From positions 3,042 through 67,041 of the forward strand of contig CAYWDH010000012.1 of the NCBI GenBank assembly GCA_964456985.1: 64,000 bases of DNA, given 5' to 3'. Source of the stretch: WJMT01 sp964456985. GTDB lineage: Bacteria > Acidobacteriota > Aminicenantia > Aminicenantales > Aminicenantaceae. The notes under the pieces were generated by a model. The model saw only the letters and a list, made by a program, of their open reading frames with translations. It had not been told where the DNA came from and ran no database searches. Positions 54,401 to 61,220 of this stretch are shown in pieces (position 1 is the first letter of the stretch; every line of letters begins with the position of its first letter). A program made the translations under genes and the position numbers.

Positions 54401-57251
54401 TTTCCGGTTCGGGCCTTTTCCCCAGCTTTTTATAACACTCAGCCAAGAGCTTATCCTGCCTGCTAAAGTCCTGTTCAAAAGGTTTTCCCGTTCCCAGTCT
54501 TTCCGGATACTCCTTAGACCTCCGGAGGTTTTCGACGGCTTTCTCATAATCGCCTTTTTCCATATCCTCAAGAGCGAGATCGATATGACATTCTACAAAC
54601 AACCTGTGTACTCCAGTGGCTCCTTCATAAGGCAGTGCGGTTGTATCATCCAGGAAAGAAGCTGCTTCCTTGAACTTCTTATCTTTCATCAAAGCTTTCA
54701 CATATTCCACTCTGACAGGCACTCTATCGGGAAATCTTTCAAACGCTTTTTGAGCTGCAGCCAGAGCTTTTTCCCGTCTGTTGTTCTCGTTATAAAATTG
54801 AATCAACCTGTACCAGTTTCTCCAGGAATCTTCCTGAATACGAACAGCCCTCTCATAGTCAGTCTGGGCTGCCTTTATATCCTGTTCTTTGAGAAGATAC
54901 CCCCTCACAAAGTAAAAGGGGGCAAAATCAGGTTCTCCGCAGTCTTTAAGAAGCGTCAAGCTTTCATAGACACGTGCCTTGGACCAGAATATAAGACTTA
55001 AAAAATACTTGGCTTTCCAATCATCCGGCCTCACGGAAGCAGCCCATTGAAACACGTTTATGCTCTCCTCTCTAAAAGGAAACACAAGATCAGGCGATAG
55101 AGAAGATGCTTTATCCAGGTAACAACGGCTTTTTTCCGGGTCTTTCTGCCTCCATACATAGGCAAGCCAGTAACAAGAGGTTGGGTAATCAGAGACCAAA
55201 TCAAGGATATGGGCGCCTTCTTCCTCAAGACCTATGTGGAGGTAAAAAAGAGCCAGTTCTATATAAGTCTCTTCTCTGTACTCACAGCGGACCATAGATT
55301 GAAAAGTATCCAAGCCGTTCTTGGTTTGCTTCAAGAGAAAGGTTTCATACCAGGCAAAATGACTTAAAGGATCTATCTTCAGGATTTCTCTGACCACCTG
55401 TTCTGCTTTTTGGAACTGCCCTGATTTTCTGTATGCGGCACCCATTATCTGATAGGCGTTTAAATTGGTCTTGTTGTAGTTCAGGGATTTTATGGAATAA
55501 TCCACAGCCCTTTCATATCTTTTTTCTATCATGTATATCTCGGCTATTTTGCAGTATGCCGCTGACCTCCATCCCAAGGACCGTGAAGCCCAGCCAAACG
55601 CTTCCCTGGCATCTAAAAGATTGCCTGCTCTCTGACACAATATTCCATAAATAAAATTGGCATCAGGGTCATACATGACATTTTTCAATGCCTTTTTAAC
55701 AAAAACCATGGCCTTTTCATCTTCCCCTTTCCTGCAGTAGAGTTCTGCTGTTCGGGTCAAAGCCTGGGTATGGAGGGGCGCTTTTTCTAAAACTTCAAGA
55801 TATTTTTCTAGCGCTGCAAAATAATTGCGCTGTTTGTTGAACCGCTCTGCCTGAAGAAACAGAGCTTCGATTTTTTCTCCTTTATATGTGTGAAAATCAA
55901 TGGGTCTTTTCAAATCATTGGAACTCGGGTCACAGGAATAGATAAGGTCATTCCCTATTTTGATCCGGATGTCCTTAGAATATTCAAGTCCCTTTATCCT
56001 GTGTTCATAAATCTGTGCTGGCTCAAGTCGAAGATGCTTTCTTAAAATCTCTTCTTCTCCCTTTTGCACCACGATATCATGGTCCACTTGCTTGATGGGA
56101 TAAAAAGCCACTTCCAGACCTTCATTCCAGTTCACACTCAGCACTCCTATGGAAGAAGCCTTATCCATAGGACCGATCTCACGGTAGGGAAACCAGAGTT
56201 CCTTCCATTTGTCTGACTGGCAGGGAGAAAAAAATCCGTGGTCATTTTGATTGAGAAAGCGTCCTGCCTGAGGCTCGCTGTACTGTCCATCCGCATCTGT
56301 CAAAAGGTCTTCCCAGATCATTCCCTCACGGGACAAAGCCCAGATCCATACTTTATGTCCCGGCATATCATCATAAAGGGCCCAGTGCCCGAATCCGAAG
56401 GCATCATTATGCCAGTATCCTCCAAAATATTCCTCATATTCACCTACTGTGAAATAGCTTTTGGAACCGCCGAAGTCATTGTTTTTATACCAGGATAAGT
56501 CTCTCCCTCTCCTGTCAATGGGCCAGGACTCAAGAGGCTCTGAATAATTATGAGCGATGTGATAATTTCCAGGGAAAACATACTGAAGGTCATCTCTGGC
56601 TTTAACAGCAGCATTTGACCAGGCATAATAAGATTGGTTGAACGGAGATGGATTATACCAGAAGGAGTTTGTTTCAAAATAAGCTCCCTTTTCCGGCACT
56701 TTTATGTTTACTCTCCAGAAAGTCCTGGAAGGAAGGTCCATGGCTCCAATGATACAGCTCACACTTCCGTCCGGATTCTTTCTCGTCACATAATCAACAG
56801 GATGAGCCCCGGAAGGTGTGTGTCCCACTATCCCGAAATTGAATTCAATCCCTCCTGATGTCCAGGGGCCTCTCAGTGCGATCTCTCTGAACTTAAGGAC
56901 TTGATTCTTATATATAAATTCAAGACCGGTCTGTTTATCCACAGCTCCCCACACTTTTCCCCCCACCTGAGGCAGTACATCCACAGACACATAAGGATTT
57001 TCCATATGCACCACTTTCCAGGTTCTCTCTTCAGGCTCTGTGCTGAATTCATCAAAAAAGGAATAGGGGTACAGCCTGGCCCCCCTTCCCCACAGGCTGG
57101 AGCGAATGAGAATAGGGACCGGATCAGGTCCTAAAAAAGGATATGTGGTTATGACCTCTTCCGACTCTTTTACGGTCGCTTTTTGATTTGATACACACCC
57201 CGCTGCTGAAACCAGCAGCACAAACAAAATAAAGTAATATTTAAATTTCAT
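51417..57251 (-). CDS. Giant lipoprotein: DUF5107 domain, TPR repeats and C-terminal glycosidase-like barrel
   Basis: A 1944-residue exported lipoprotein (signal ending LVSAAGC). Residues about 50-440 form a DUF5107-like beta-sandwich resembling aldose-epimerase/galactose-mutarotase folds (VSVDVLPQVGGKVWGAVDK, GGIEFNFGIVGHTPSG). Residues about 465-960 are helical TPR repeats (AALEKYLEVLEKAPLHTQAL, NAYQIMGAAYRKSGQFQKAE). The rest resembles DUF6067-type glycoside hydrolase proteins, with beta-sandwich segments and a TIM-barrel-like region (VNVHHATEINPY, GMKVKIYYTVRE, VGIDGLYIDDVAFDR near 1690-1705, PLIDLHSANQ). Asp in GLYIDDVAFD is a candidate nucleophile. Such DUF5107-TPR proteins usually end after the TPR region; the fusion with a second glycosidase-like half is notable. 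A role in processing complex glycans at the cell surface is inferred. Confidence 0.75.
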   Translation of the reverse strand: MKFKYYFILFVLLVSAAGCVSNQKATVKESEEVITTYPFLGPDPVPILIRSSLWGRGARLYPYSFFDEFSTEPEERTWKVVHMENPYVSVDVLPQVGGKVWGAVDKQTGLEFIYKNQVLKFREIALRGPWTSGGIEFNFGIVGHTPSGAHPVDYVTRKNPDGSVSCIIGAMDLPSRTFWRVNIKVPEKGAYFETNSFWYNPSPFNQSYYAWSNAAVKARDDLQYVFPGNYHIAHNYSEPLESWPIDRRGRDLSWYKNNDFGGSKSYFTVGEYEEYFGGYWHNDAFGFGHWALYDDMPGHKVWIWALSREGMIWEDLLTDADGQYSEPQAGRFLNQNDHGFFSPCQSDKWKELWFPYREIGPMDKASSIGVLSVNWNEGLEVAFYPIKQVDHDIVVQKGEEEILRKHLRLEPAQIYEHRIKGLEYSKDIRIKIGNDLIYSCDPSSNDLKRPIDFHTYKGEKIEALFLQAERFNKQRNYFAALEKYLEVLEKAPLHTQALTRTAELYCRKGEDEKAMVFVKKALKNVMYDPDANFIYGILCQRAGNLLDAREAFGWASRSLGWRSAAYCKIAEIYMIEKRYERAVDYSIKSLNYNKTNLNAYQIMGAAYRKSGQFQKAEQVVREILKIDPLSHFAWYETFLLKQTKNGLDTFQSMVRCEYREETYIELALFYLHIGLEEEGAHILDLVSDYPTSCYWLAYVWRQKDPEKSRCYLDKASSLSPDLVFPFREESINVFQWAASVRPDDWKAKYFLSLIFWSKARVYESLTLLKDCGEPDFAPFYFVRGYLLKEQDIKAAQTDYERAVRIQEDSWRNWYRLIQFYNENNRREKALAAAQKAFERFPDRVPVRVEYVKALMKDKKFKEAASFLDDTTALPYEGATGVHRLFVECHIDLALEDMEKGDYEKAVENLRRSKEYPERLGTGKPFEQDFSRQDKLLAECYKKLGKRPEPENKDEDDALIDEVPYGTGNWNEKRYGNHRAVCRVSEESGAVFVRIPWRRRDLNPDQKEVLVIDGTTEKRVMNVFCGDINREYGELVFQPVSGPGQYYIYYMVNHMEGRSNYPEVIYPEPEHTASSEWLERYGVKRQVISDNLLPRAEVVELQSIDGFNSFFPMEVIATKEEVSRLMEDNPDATYLVFPESRKFPIRMKKDLAYRWIKKGPHKNFKERAARGEYLTFQLGLFACRENIKDVDVLFNDLMENKGNKVIPASEFTCFNTQGIDWRGERFDKVLPVKKGEIQTLWCGVQIPENAQAGLYKGEVVVSPEGQKRTSIKLEIDVSSSSIKNSGDDELWRHSRLRWLNSRIALDDDIVSPYTPLEIKGRTISCLGRSLSLNKQGFPESIRSLFAPEMTYINKDKYREILSSPLKLVIRKEDKEPLEWHKGRFKIAKKNRGVVEWTASSESGPLHKNIKGKMEFDGFVGYEVRITTDRDIKVNDISLEIPVTKDVARYMMGMGKKGGLCPDTFQWTWNQKKNQDSLWIGDVNAGVQCGFKDESYSRPLNTNFYQLKPLVIPESWSNNGKGGCRIKTGDKERLITVFSGERVLNKGETLFFNFELLVTPFRTLDTEKHWKNRYYHSFEPVDFIKEKGANTVNVHHATEINPYINYPFLTPKKMKDYIDKAHSEGMKVKIYYTVRELSNRAPELFALRSLGDEILSYGPGGGYSWLQEHLVDDYIAGWFVPDLKDAAVINSGVSRWHNYYLEGLDWLARNVGIDGLYIDDVAFDRTVMKRVRKILERNRPEPLIDLHSANQFNPRDGYANSANLYLEHFPYIDRLWFGEYFDYNESPPFWMVEVSGIPFGLMGEMLQEGGNPWRGMLYGMTARLPWAGDPSPIWKIWDEFGIEQSRMIGYWVEDCPVKTDSKKVLVTVYQRKDRVLISMASWAEEDMDVRLQIDWGSLGMEKEDTVLEAPFIKDFQESASFSSNQKIPVPKARGWILILKKLECPV

Positions 57252-57267
57252 GTTAGTTTATCCTATG

Positions 57268-57670
57268 AAATTCAGATATGGCTTGTGCTCGCTAAAGATT
57301 TTTAACGCCATTCAACGAGCTGTATTCTCGGCTGCTGCGCAACTCCCCCCGTCCGTGGGTCAGACATGCTCACAGCTCGGCTTTGCCGAGTGCCCTCAAA
57401 CACAGCACTCCGAAGGCTAAATCTTTAATGTCGCTTCAGCCATACCTGAATTTCTTATGGTTAATGTTTATCTTAATAAATAACACCTTACACAATCTCA
57501 ACTTTCAGTCAGGCTGGCTGGTTCTGAAGTCATCCGGAGGCGAGCGGGCACGGTTCCTCAAGAGGAGAGCGAGCCGAGGAATAAGCGGATTTTACTCGCT
57601 GGGAAAAATCAGCGGGCCGAAGAACTTGCCAGCCTGATGAAAGTTATAAGCACAAGCCATATCTGAATTT
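57268..57670. repeat. MITE-like element with perfect 22-bp terminal inverted repeats and nested palindromes
   Basis: The 440-base gap between the giant lipoprotein gene and tldE holds no convincing gene. AAATTCAGATATGGCTTGTGCT (57268-57289) is repeated exactly in inverted orientation at 57649-57670. A related imperfect copy, AGCCATACCTGAATTTC (57438-57454), makes the left part a smaller inverted repeat of its own, with AAAGATTT/AAATCTTT inside. The right part has AACTTTCAGTCAGGCTGGC (from about 57501) mirrored by GCCAGCCTGATGAAAGTT (to about 57645). The whole is a non-autonomous, transposon-like or REP-type composite. Confidence 0.65.
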
Positions 57671-57690
57671 TGTTGCCCTTATTTTACTTC

Positions 57691-59025
57691 TCACTCTCCT
57701 CCGATCTGCATGTTTTTTATCCTGAATGTGGGAGTGGTGAATCCCCTGTTCATCTCAATGTCATTTCCCAGCATATCAAGACTGTTCAGCATATCAAAGG
57801 CGGTTCCCGCAATAGTAAGACCTTTCACCGGAAAAACAGCCTTTCCGTTTTTAATCCAGAATCCGGAAGCTCCTCCACTGAAATGACCGCTCACCGGATT
57901 AATCCCATATCCGGTTACTCCTTTAAGCCACAGTCCTTTTTCAGTCGCTTTGATGATTTCCTCCGGTGGTGTTTCTCCGTTTGCCATAAAGAAGTTATGG
58001 GGCCCTATTCCCGGAATGGATCTGTAGCCTCCCCGGCTCGCATTTCCTGTGCTTGTCTTTCCTGCTCTTTTTGCCACAATCGTATTATACATGAATCCTT
58101 TGAGCACTCCGTTTTCAACGATGATCCTTTTCTGTGTAGGTACTCCTTCACCGTCAAACGGCTGGCTCCCCAGACCTTTGGCAAGCGTGCCGTCATCGAC
58201 AAGAGTGATGAGTTCGGAACCGATTTTTTTATCAATCATATCTCTGAGAAAGCTGGCTCCCTGAAGTACCCTCTCCCCATTAACAGCAGATAATATCCCG
58301 CCCAGTATGGCCCTGGAAACATCCGGATCAAACACGACATCAGCCTTTTGAGTTTTGACCATTCTCGGATCCAGCATGTCATACGCATCTTTGGCTGCTT
58401 TTTCAGCCACTTCTTCTGCTGGTTTAAGGTCGCTAAAAAATCTTCGAGTGCAGTACTCTCCTCCGGATGATTTCTGCTCTCCTTTCTCAGCCACCACATA
58501 GACTCCGAAGTTGCACACAGAAGTCTTATAAGACTTTGAAAGACCGTTTGAATTTGCCAGAAAAACCTCGTTCTCTGACTCTGCAAATCCTGAACCTCCG
58601 CTCTTGGTGATCCTCTCATCCCTCATGGCCAGTTCTTCGACCTTTTTGGCTATTGATATCTTCTGGTCTATGGTCACATTATTCAAATCCGGATCATAAA
58701 GTCCCTGGACCTGAGTCTCTCCCTTTTCAGAGGGAAGAATATTGTTTTCATCCGGAGTAGTGGACCCGGCAAAACCCACAGCTCTGCTTATGGTATCCTC
58801 AAGGGCTTTCTCAGACAGGTCATTGCTGTAAGAAAAAGCCATGGCTCCATTTTTCAAAACACGGAAGCCCACACCGTTTGAAGAAGCTTCCTGTACGGTT
58901 TCCACTTCTCCGTTTCTCACTTCCACACTCAAGTCTCGTGAGGATTCAATAAACACCTCAGAAGAGTCGGCTCCTTTATCCAAGCACTTTTTTACTAAGC
59001 TTTCAGCTAATTCTTTGTTATCCAT
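57691..59025 (-). CDS. pmbA: TldE/PmbA-type subunit of a TldD/TldE protease
   Basis: A 444-residue PmbA_TldD family protein without the zinc motif, thus the TldE (PmbA) subunit. Recognisable family segments are RNGEVETVQEASSNGVGFRVL, VVFDPDVSRAILGGILSAVNG, VDDGTLAKGLGSQPFDGEGVPTQ and GHFSGGASGFWI. TldD and TldE form a heterodimeric metalloprotease that degrades unfolded peptides and trims modified peptides such as microcin B17. AAGGAG precedes the ATG, which is two bases after the tldD stop codon. No signal peptide is visible, unlike its partner. A downstream peptide-product biosynthesis locus is not seen. Confidence 0.93.
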   Translation of the reverse strand: MDNKELAESLVKKCLDKGADSSEVFIESSRDLSVEVRNGEVETVQEASSNGVGFRVLKNGAMAFSYSNDLSEKALEDTISRAVGFAGSTTPDENNILPSEKGETQVQGLYDPDLNNVTIDQKISIAKKVEELAMRDERITKSGGSGFAESENEVFLANSNGLSKSYKTSVCNFGVYVVAEKGEQKSSGGEYCTRRFFSDLKPAEEVAEKAAKDAYDMLDPRMVKTQKADVVFDPDVSRAILGGILSAVNGERVLQGASFLRDMIDKKIGSELITLVDDGTLAKGLGSQPFDGEGVPTQKRIIVENGVLKGFMYNTIVAKRAGKTSTGNASRGGYRSIPGIGPHNFFMANGETPPEEIIKATEKGLWLKGVTGYGINPVSGHFSGGASGFWIKNGKAVFPVKGLTIAGTAFDMLNSLDMLGNDIEMNRGFTTPTFRIKNMQIGGE

Positions 59026-59027
59026 TG

Positions 59028-60566
59028 TTAACTCCTTGAGCGGCTTCCGCCCACATTAATACTGCGGATCCTTACTGTGGGCTGGCCGGCTGATACTTCA
59101 CAGGACTGGCCGCCCTTTCCGCATATGCCCGGCCCGAAGCCGAGGTCATCTCCCACAGCATCGATATTTGAAATGATATCCAGGCAGTTTCCTATCAATG
59201 TCGCGCCTTTAACAGGAACGGTTTTCTTGCCGTCTTCAATGAGATAGGCTTCCCGGCATGTGAAATTGAAAACGCCGGTGGTGGGATTCACACTTCCGCC
59301 GCTTATACTCTGCACATAAAGTCCCTGCTTTGTGGAAGTCAGGATATCTTCCGGGTTGTCGCTTCCCTTATCAATAAAAGTATTGGTCATTCTGGGAATG
59401 GGGATGTCACGAAAGGTCTCTCTCCGACCATTTCCGGTTCTTTCCATCTGGATCTGCTTGGCAGAAAGTATGTCGGTCATGAACTTTTCCAGAACTCCGT
59501 TGCGAATCAAAACATTCCTCTTCATCTGTGTCCCTTCATCATCAAAGTTTGTGGTTCCCCTCATATTGGGAAGGCTGCCGTCATCCACCATAGTGAAAAC
59601 ATCACTGGCCACTTTTTGGCCGAGTTTGCCGGTAAAGACTCCAATCTCTCTTGCTATATTATCTGCTTCAAGAGGATGGCCCACGGCCTCATGAACCAAA
59701 ACACCTCCCCAGCCATTCTCTATCACCACATCCATCATGCCCGCCGGGCAGTCTTCGGCTTCCAGCATAGCCACTGATTCACGGGCTGCGGTTCGAGCCA
59801 CGTCTTCAGGCTTGTACTCATCAAACATCTCAAAACCCATATGCTTGCTGAGCCTCTCTCTCCCCATATGTCTGGTGTTGTTTCCAACTCCCAATGTCTG
59901 GACAATAAAAAACATAAGAGGGAGCTCATCTGTCAAGTAAAGACCTTCACTGTTCGCAATGGTCCGGCCTCTGACTTCATCGTAATAATTCACGCTGACC
60001 ATTTTAATCTTTGCATCATAATCAAGAGCTGCTTGATTAGCCCTGTTCATGACATCCAGTCTTTTCTGGTCTGCCACCTGCCCGAGAGGAACCTCGACCG
60101 TGATATAGGAAGGTCTTTTCTCAGATTCGACATTAACCGGCTGGACCGTTTTTGAACCAGCAGCCACATAGGATGCTACCTGGGCTGCATTCAGTAATTT
60201 TTCCTCTGTGACCTCATCCGTATAAGCAAATCCTGTTTTATCTCCTGATATGACCCTGACTCCTGCTCCCTGACTGATCCCGAACACACCGCTTTTGAAT
60301 TTGTTCTCTTCTAGCAGTATCTCACGGGAGATCCTGTGCTCGATATAGACATCAGCGAACTCCCCTCCTTTCTCAAGCGCTTTCCGGATGGTCTTGTCGA
60401 GAATTTCTTTTTCAACAGCCAAGACCGCTTCTCCTGACTTAGTTCCTTTACAGGATATCAGGCTCATCAGTGAAGGCACGGCAACCAGAGCAGCCCCTCC
60501 TTTGAGACTTAACTCAAGAAACTTTCTTCTGGGAATGTCTCTGATAAAATAACCTTTTATGCTCAT
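59028..60566 (-). CDS. tldD: TldD-type metalloprotease subunit with twin-arginine lipoprotein signal
   Basis: A 512-residue PmbA_TldD family protein with the zinc-binding HExxxH motif in VHEAVGHPLEADN (His292, Glu293, His297), so it is the catalytic TldD subunit. The family end segments are present (VDDGSLPNMRGTTNFDDEG, FTCREAYLIEDGKKT, GPGICGKGGQ). Unlike the cytosolic Escherichia coli enzyme it begins with RRKFLELS and a hydrophobic stretch ending MSLISC39, a twin-arginine signal with a lipobox. This predicts export of the folded protein, or possibly its retention as an uncleaved anchor. It is co-transcribed with tldE. Confidence 0.93.
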   Translation of the reverse strand: MSIKGYFIRDIPRRKFLELSLKGGAALVAVPSLMSLISCKGTKSGEAVLAVEKEILDKTIRKALEKGGEFADVYIEHRISREILLEENKFKSGVFGISQGAGVRVISGDKTGFAYTDEVTEEKLLNAAQVASYVAAGSKTVQPVNVESEKRPSYITVEVPLGQVADQKRLDVMNRANQAALDYDAKIKMVSVNYYDEVRGRTIANSEGLYLTDELPLMFFIVQTLGVGNNTRHMGRERLSKHMGFEMFDEYKPEDVARTAARESVAMLEAEDCPAGMMDVVIENGWGGVLVHEAVGHPLEADNIAREIGVFTGKLGQKVASDVFTMVDDGSLPNMRGTTNFDDEGTQMKRNVLIRNGVLEKFMTDILSAKQIQMERTGNGRRETFRDIPIPRMTNTFIDKGSDNPEDILTSTKQGLYVQSISGGSVNPTTGVFNFTCREAYLIEDGKKTVPVKGATLIGNCLDIISNIDAVGDDLGFGPGICGKGGQSCEVSAGQPTVRIRSINVGGSRSRS

Positions 60567-60692
60567 TTTTAACCTCTTAAAAGAATTTTTTTTATATTTT
60601 ATAGCCGTAAATCACAAATATCAAACTTTAAATTCGTGTATGATAAATCCTTTTATTGAAAAGCTGGCTAATTATAAAAACCATTCTGATTT

Positions 60693-60710
60693 ATGTCCGG
60701 ATGGGGACAT
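60693..60710. promoter_or_regulatory. Candidate activator site upstream of the third sigma54 promoter
   Basis: ATGTCCGGATGGGGACAT has 6-base inverted arms (ATGTCC/GGACAT), and GGAC-N6-GTCC follows at 60726-60739. Both lie 55-100 bases upstream of the sigma54 promoter at 60794. They differ from the palindrome of the cytochrome island, so another activator is implied. Confidence 0.4.
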
Positions 60711-60793
60711 AAAATGTTCAATAACGGACACAGAAGTCCATCTCAGCAAATCCTTTTTTAGAGAATGACCAGGAGCCCGCTTCCGGATCGGAA

Positions 60794-60809
60794 TGGCATA
60801 TTTCTTGCA
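60794..60809 (+). promoter_or_regulatory. Sigma54 promoter of the PadR-permease operon
   Basis: TGGCATATTTCTTGCA with GG and GC ten bases apart, the same form as the two cytochrome promoters. Initiation is expected near 60820, and the PadR gene starts at 60850 with an AAGGAG ribosome site. Confidence 0.75.
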
Positions 60810-60849
60810 TACCCTTTACTGTTGGATATCCTGTATTAAGGAGTAATCA

Positions 60850-61188
60850 ATGATAAAAAAAGCACTCGTTGCCGCATCCACGAAACCCATTATCCTCTCA
60901 ATTCTTCTTGGAGGAGAGGATTACGGATACCAGATCATTCAGAAAGTCAAGGATATTTCCGGAGGCAGCCTTGAATGGTCTGACAAAATGCTCTATCCGG
61001 TCCTTCACCGCATGGAAAAGGAGGGATTCCTTATTTCCCGATGGAGAATGTCGGATGAAGGAAGGCTTCGCCGTTACTACAGCATTACTGAAAAGGGACA
61101 AAGGGAACTCGATTTCGAACGCCGTCAGTGGCAGTCAGTTACCAAAGCGCTTGACCGGTTGTGGAAGCCCCTTCCGTCATTGGACTGA
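60850..61188 (+). CDS. PadR-family transcriptional regulator
   Basis: A 112-residue winged-helix regulator: STKPIILSILLGGEDYGYQII, then LEWSDKMLYPVLHRMEKEGFLISRW and GRLRRYYSITEKGQREL, the full PadR pattern. It ends 32 bases before the permease gene, on the same strand, forming the second PadR/permease pair of this window. The operon has a sigma54 promoter, so it probably responds to an NtrC-type activator as well as to this regulator. Confidence 0.92.
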   Translation: MIKKALVAASTKPIILSILLGGEDYGYQIIQKVKDISGGSLEWSDKMLYPVLHRMEKEGFLISRWRMSDEGRLRRYYSITEKGQRELDFERRQWQSVTKALDRLWKPLPSLD

Positions 61189-61220
61189 GATTGACATCTC
61201 TTTATTCAGGAGAAATAAAA

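Noticed and set aside
60640..60768. A 42-codon open frame between tldD and the PadR gene.
   Set aside because: It has no clear ribosome site, no recognisable motif, and overlaps the inverted elements that look like an activator site.
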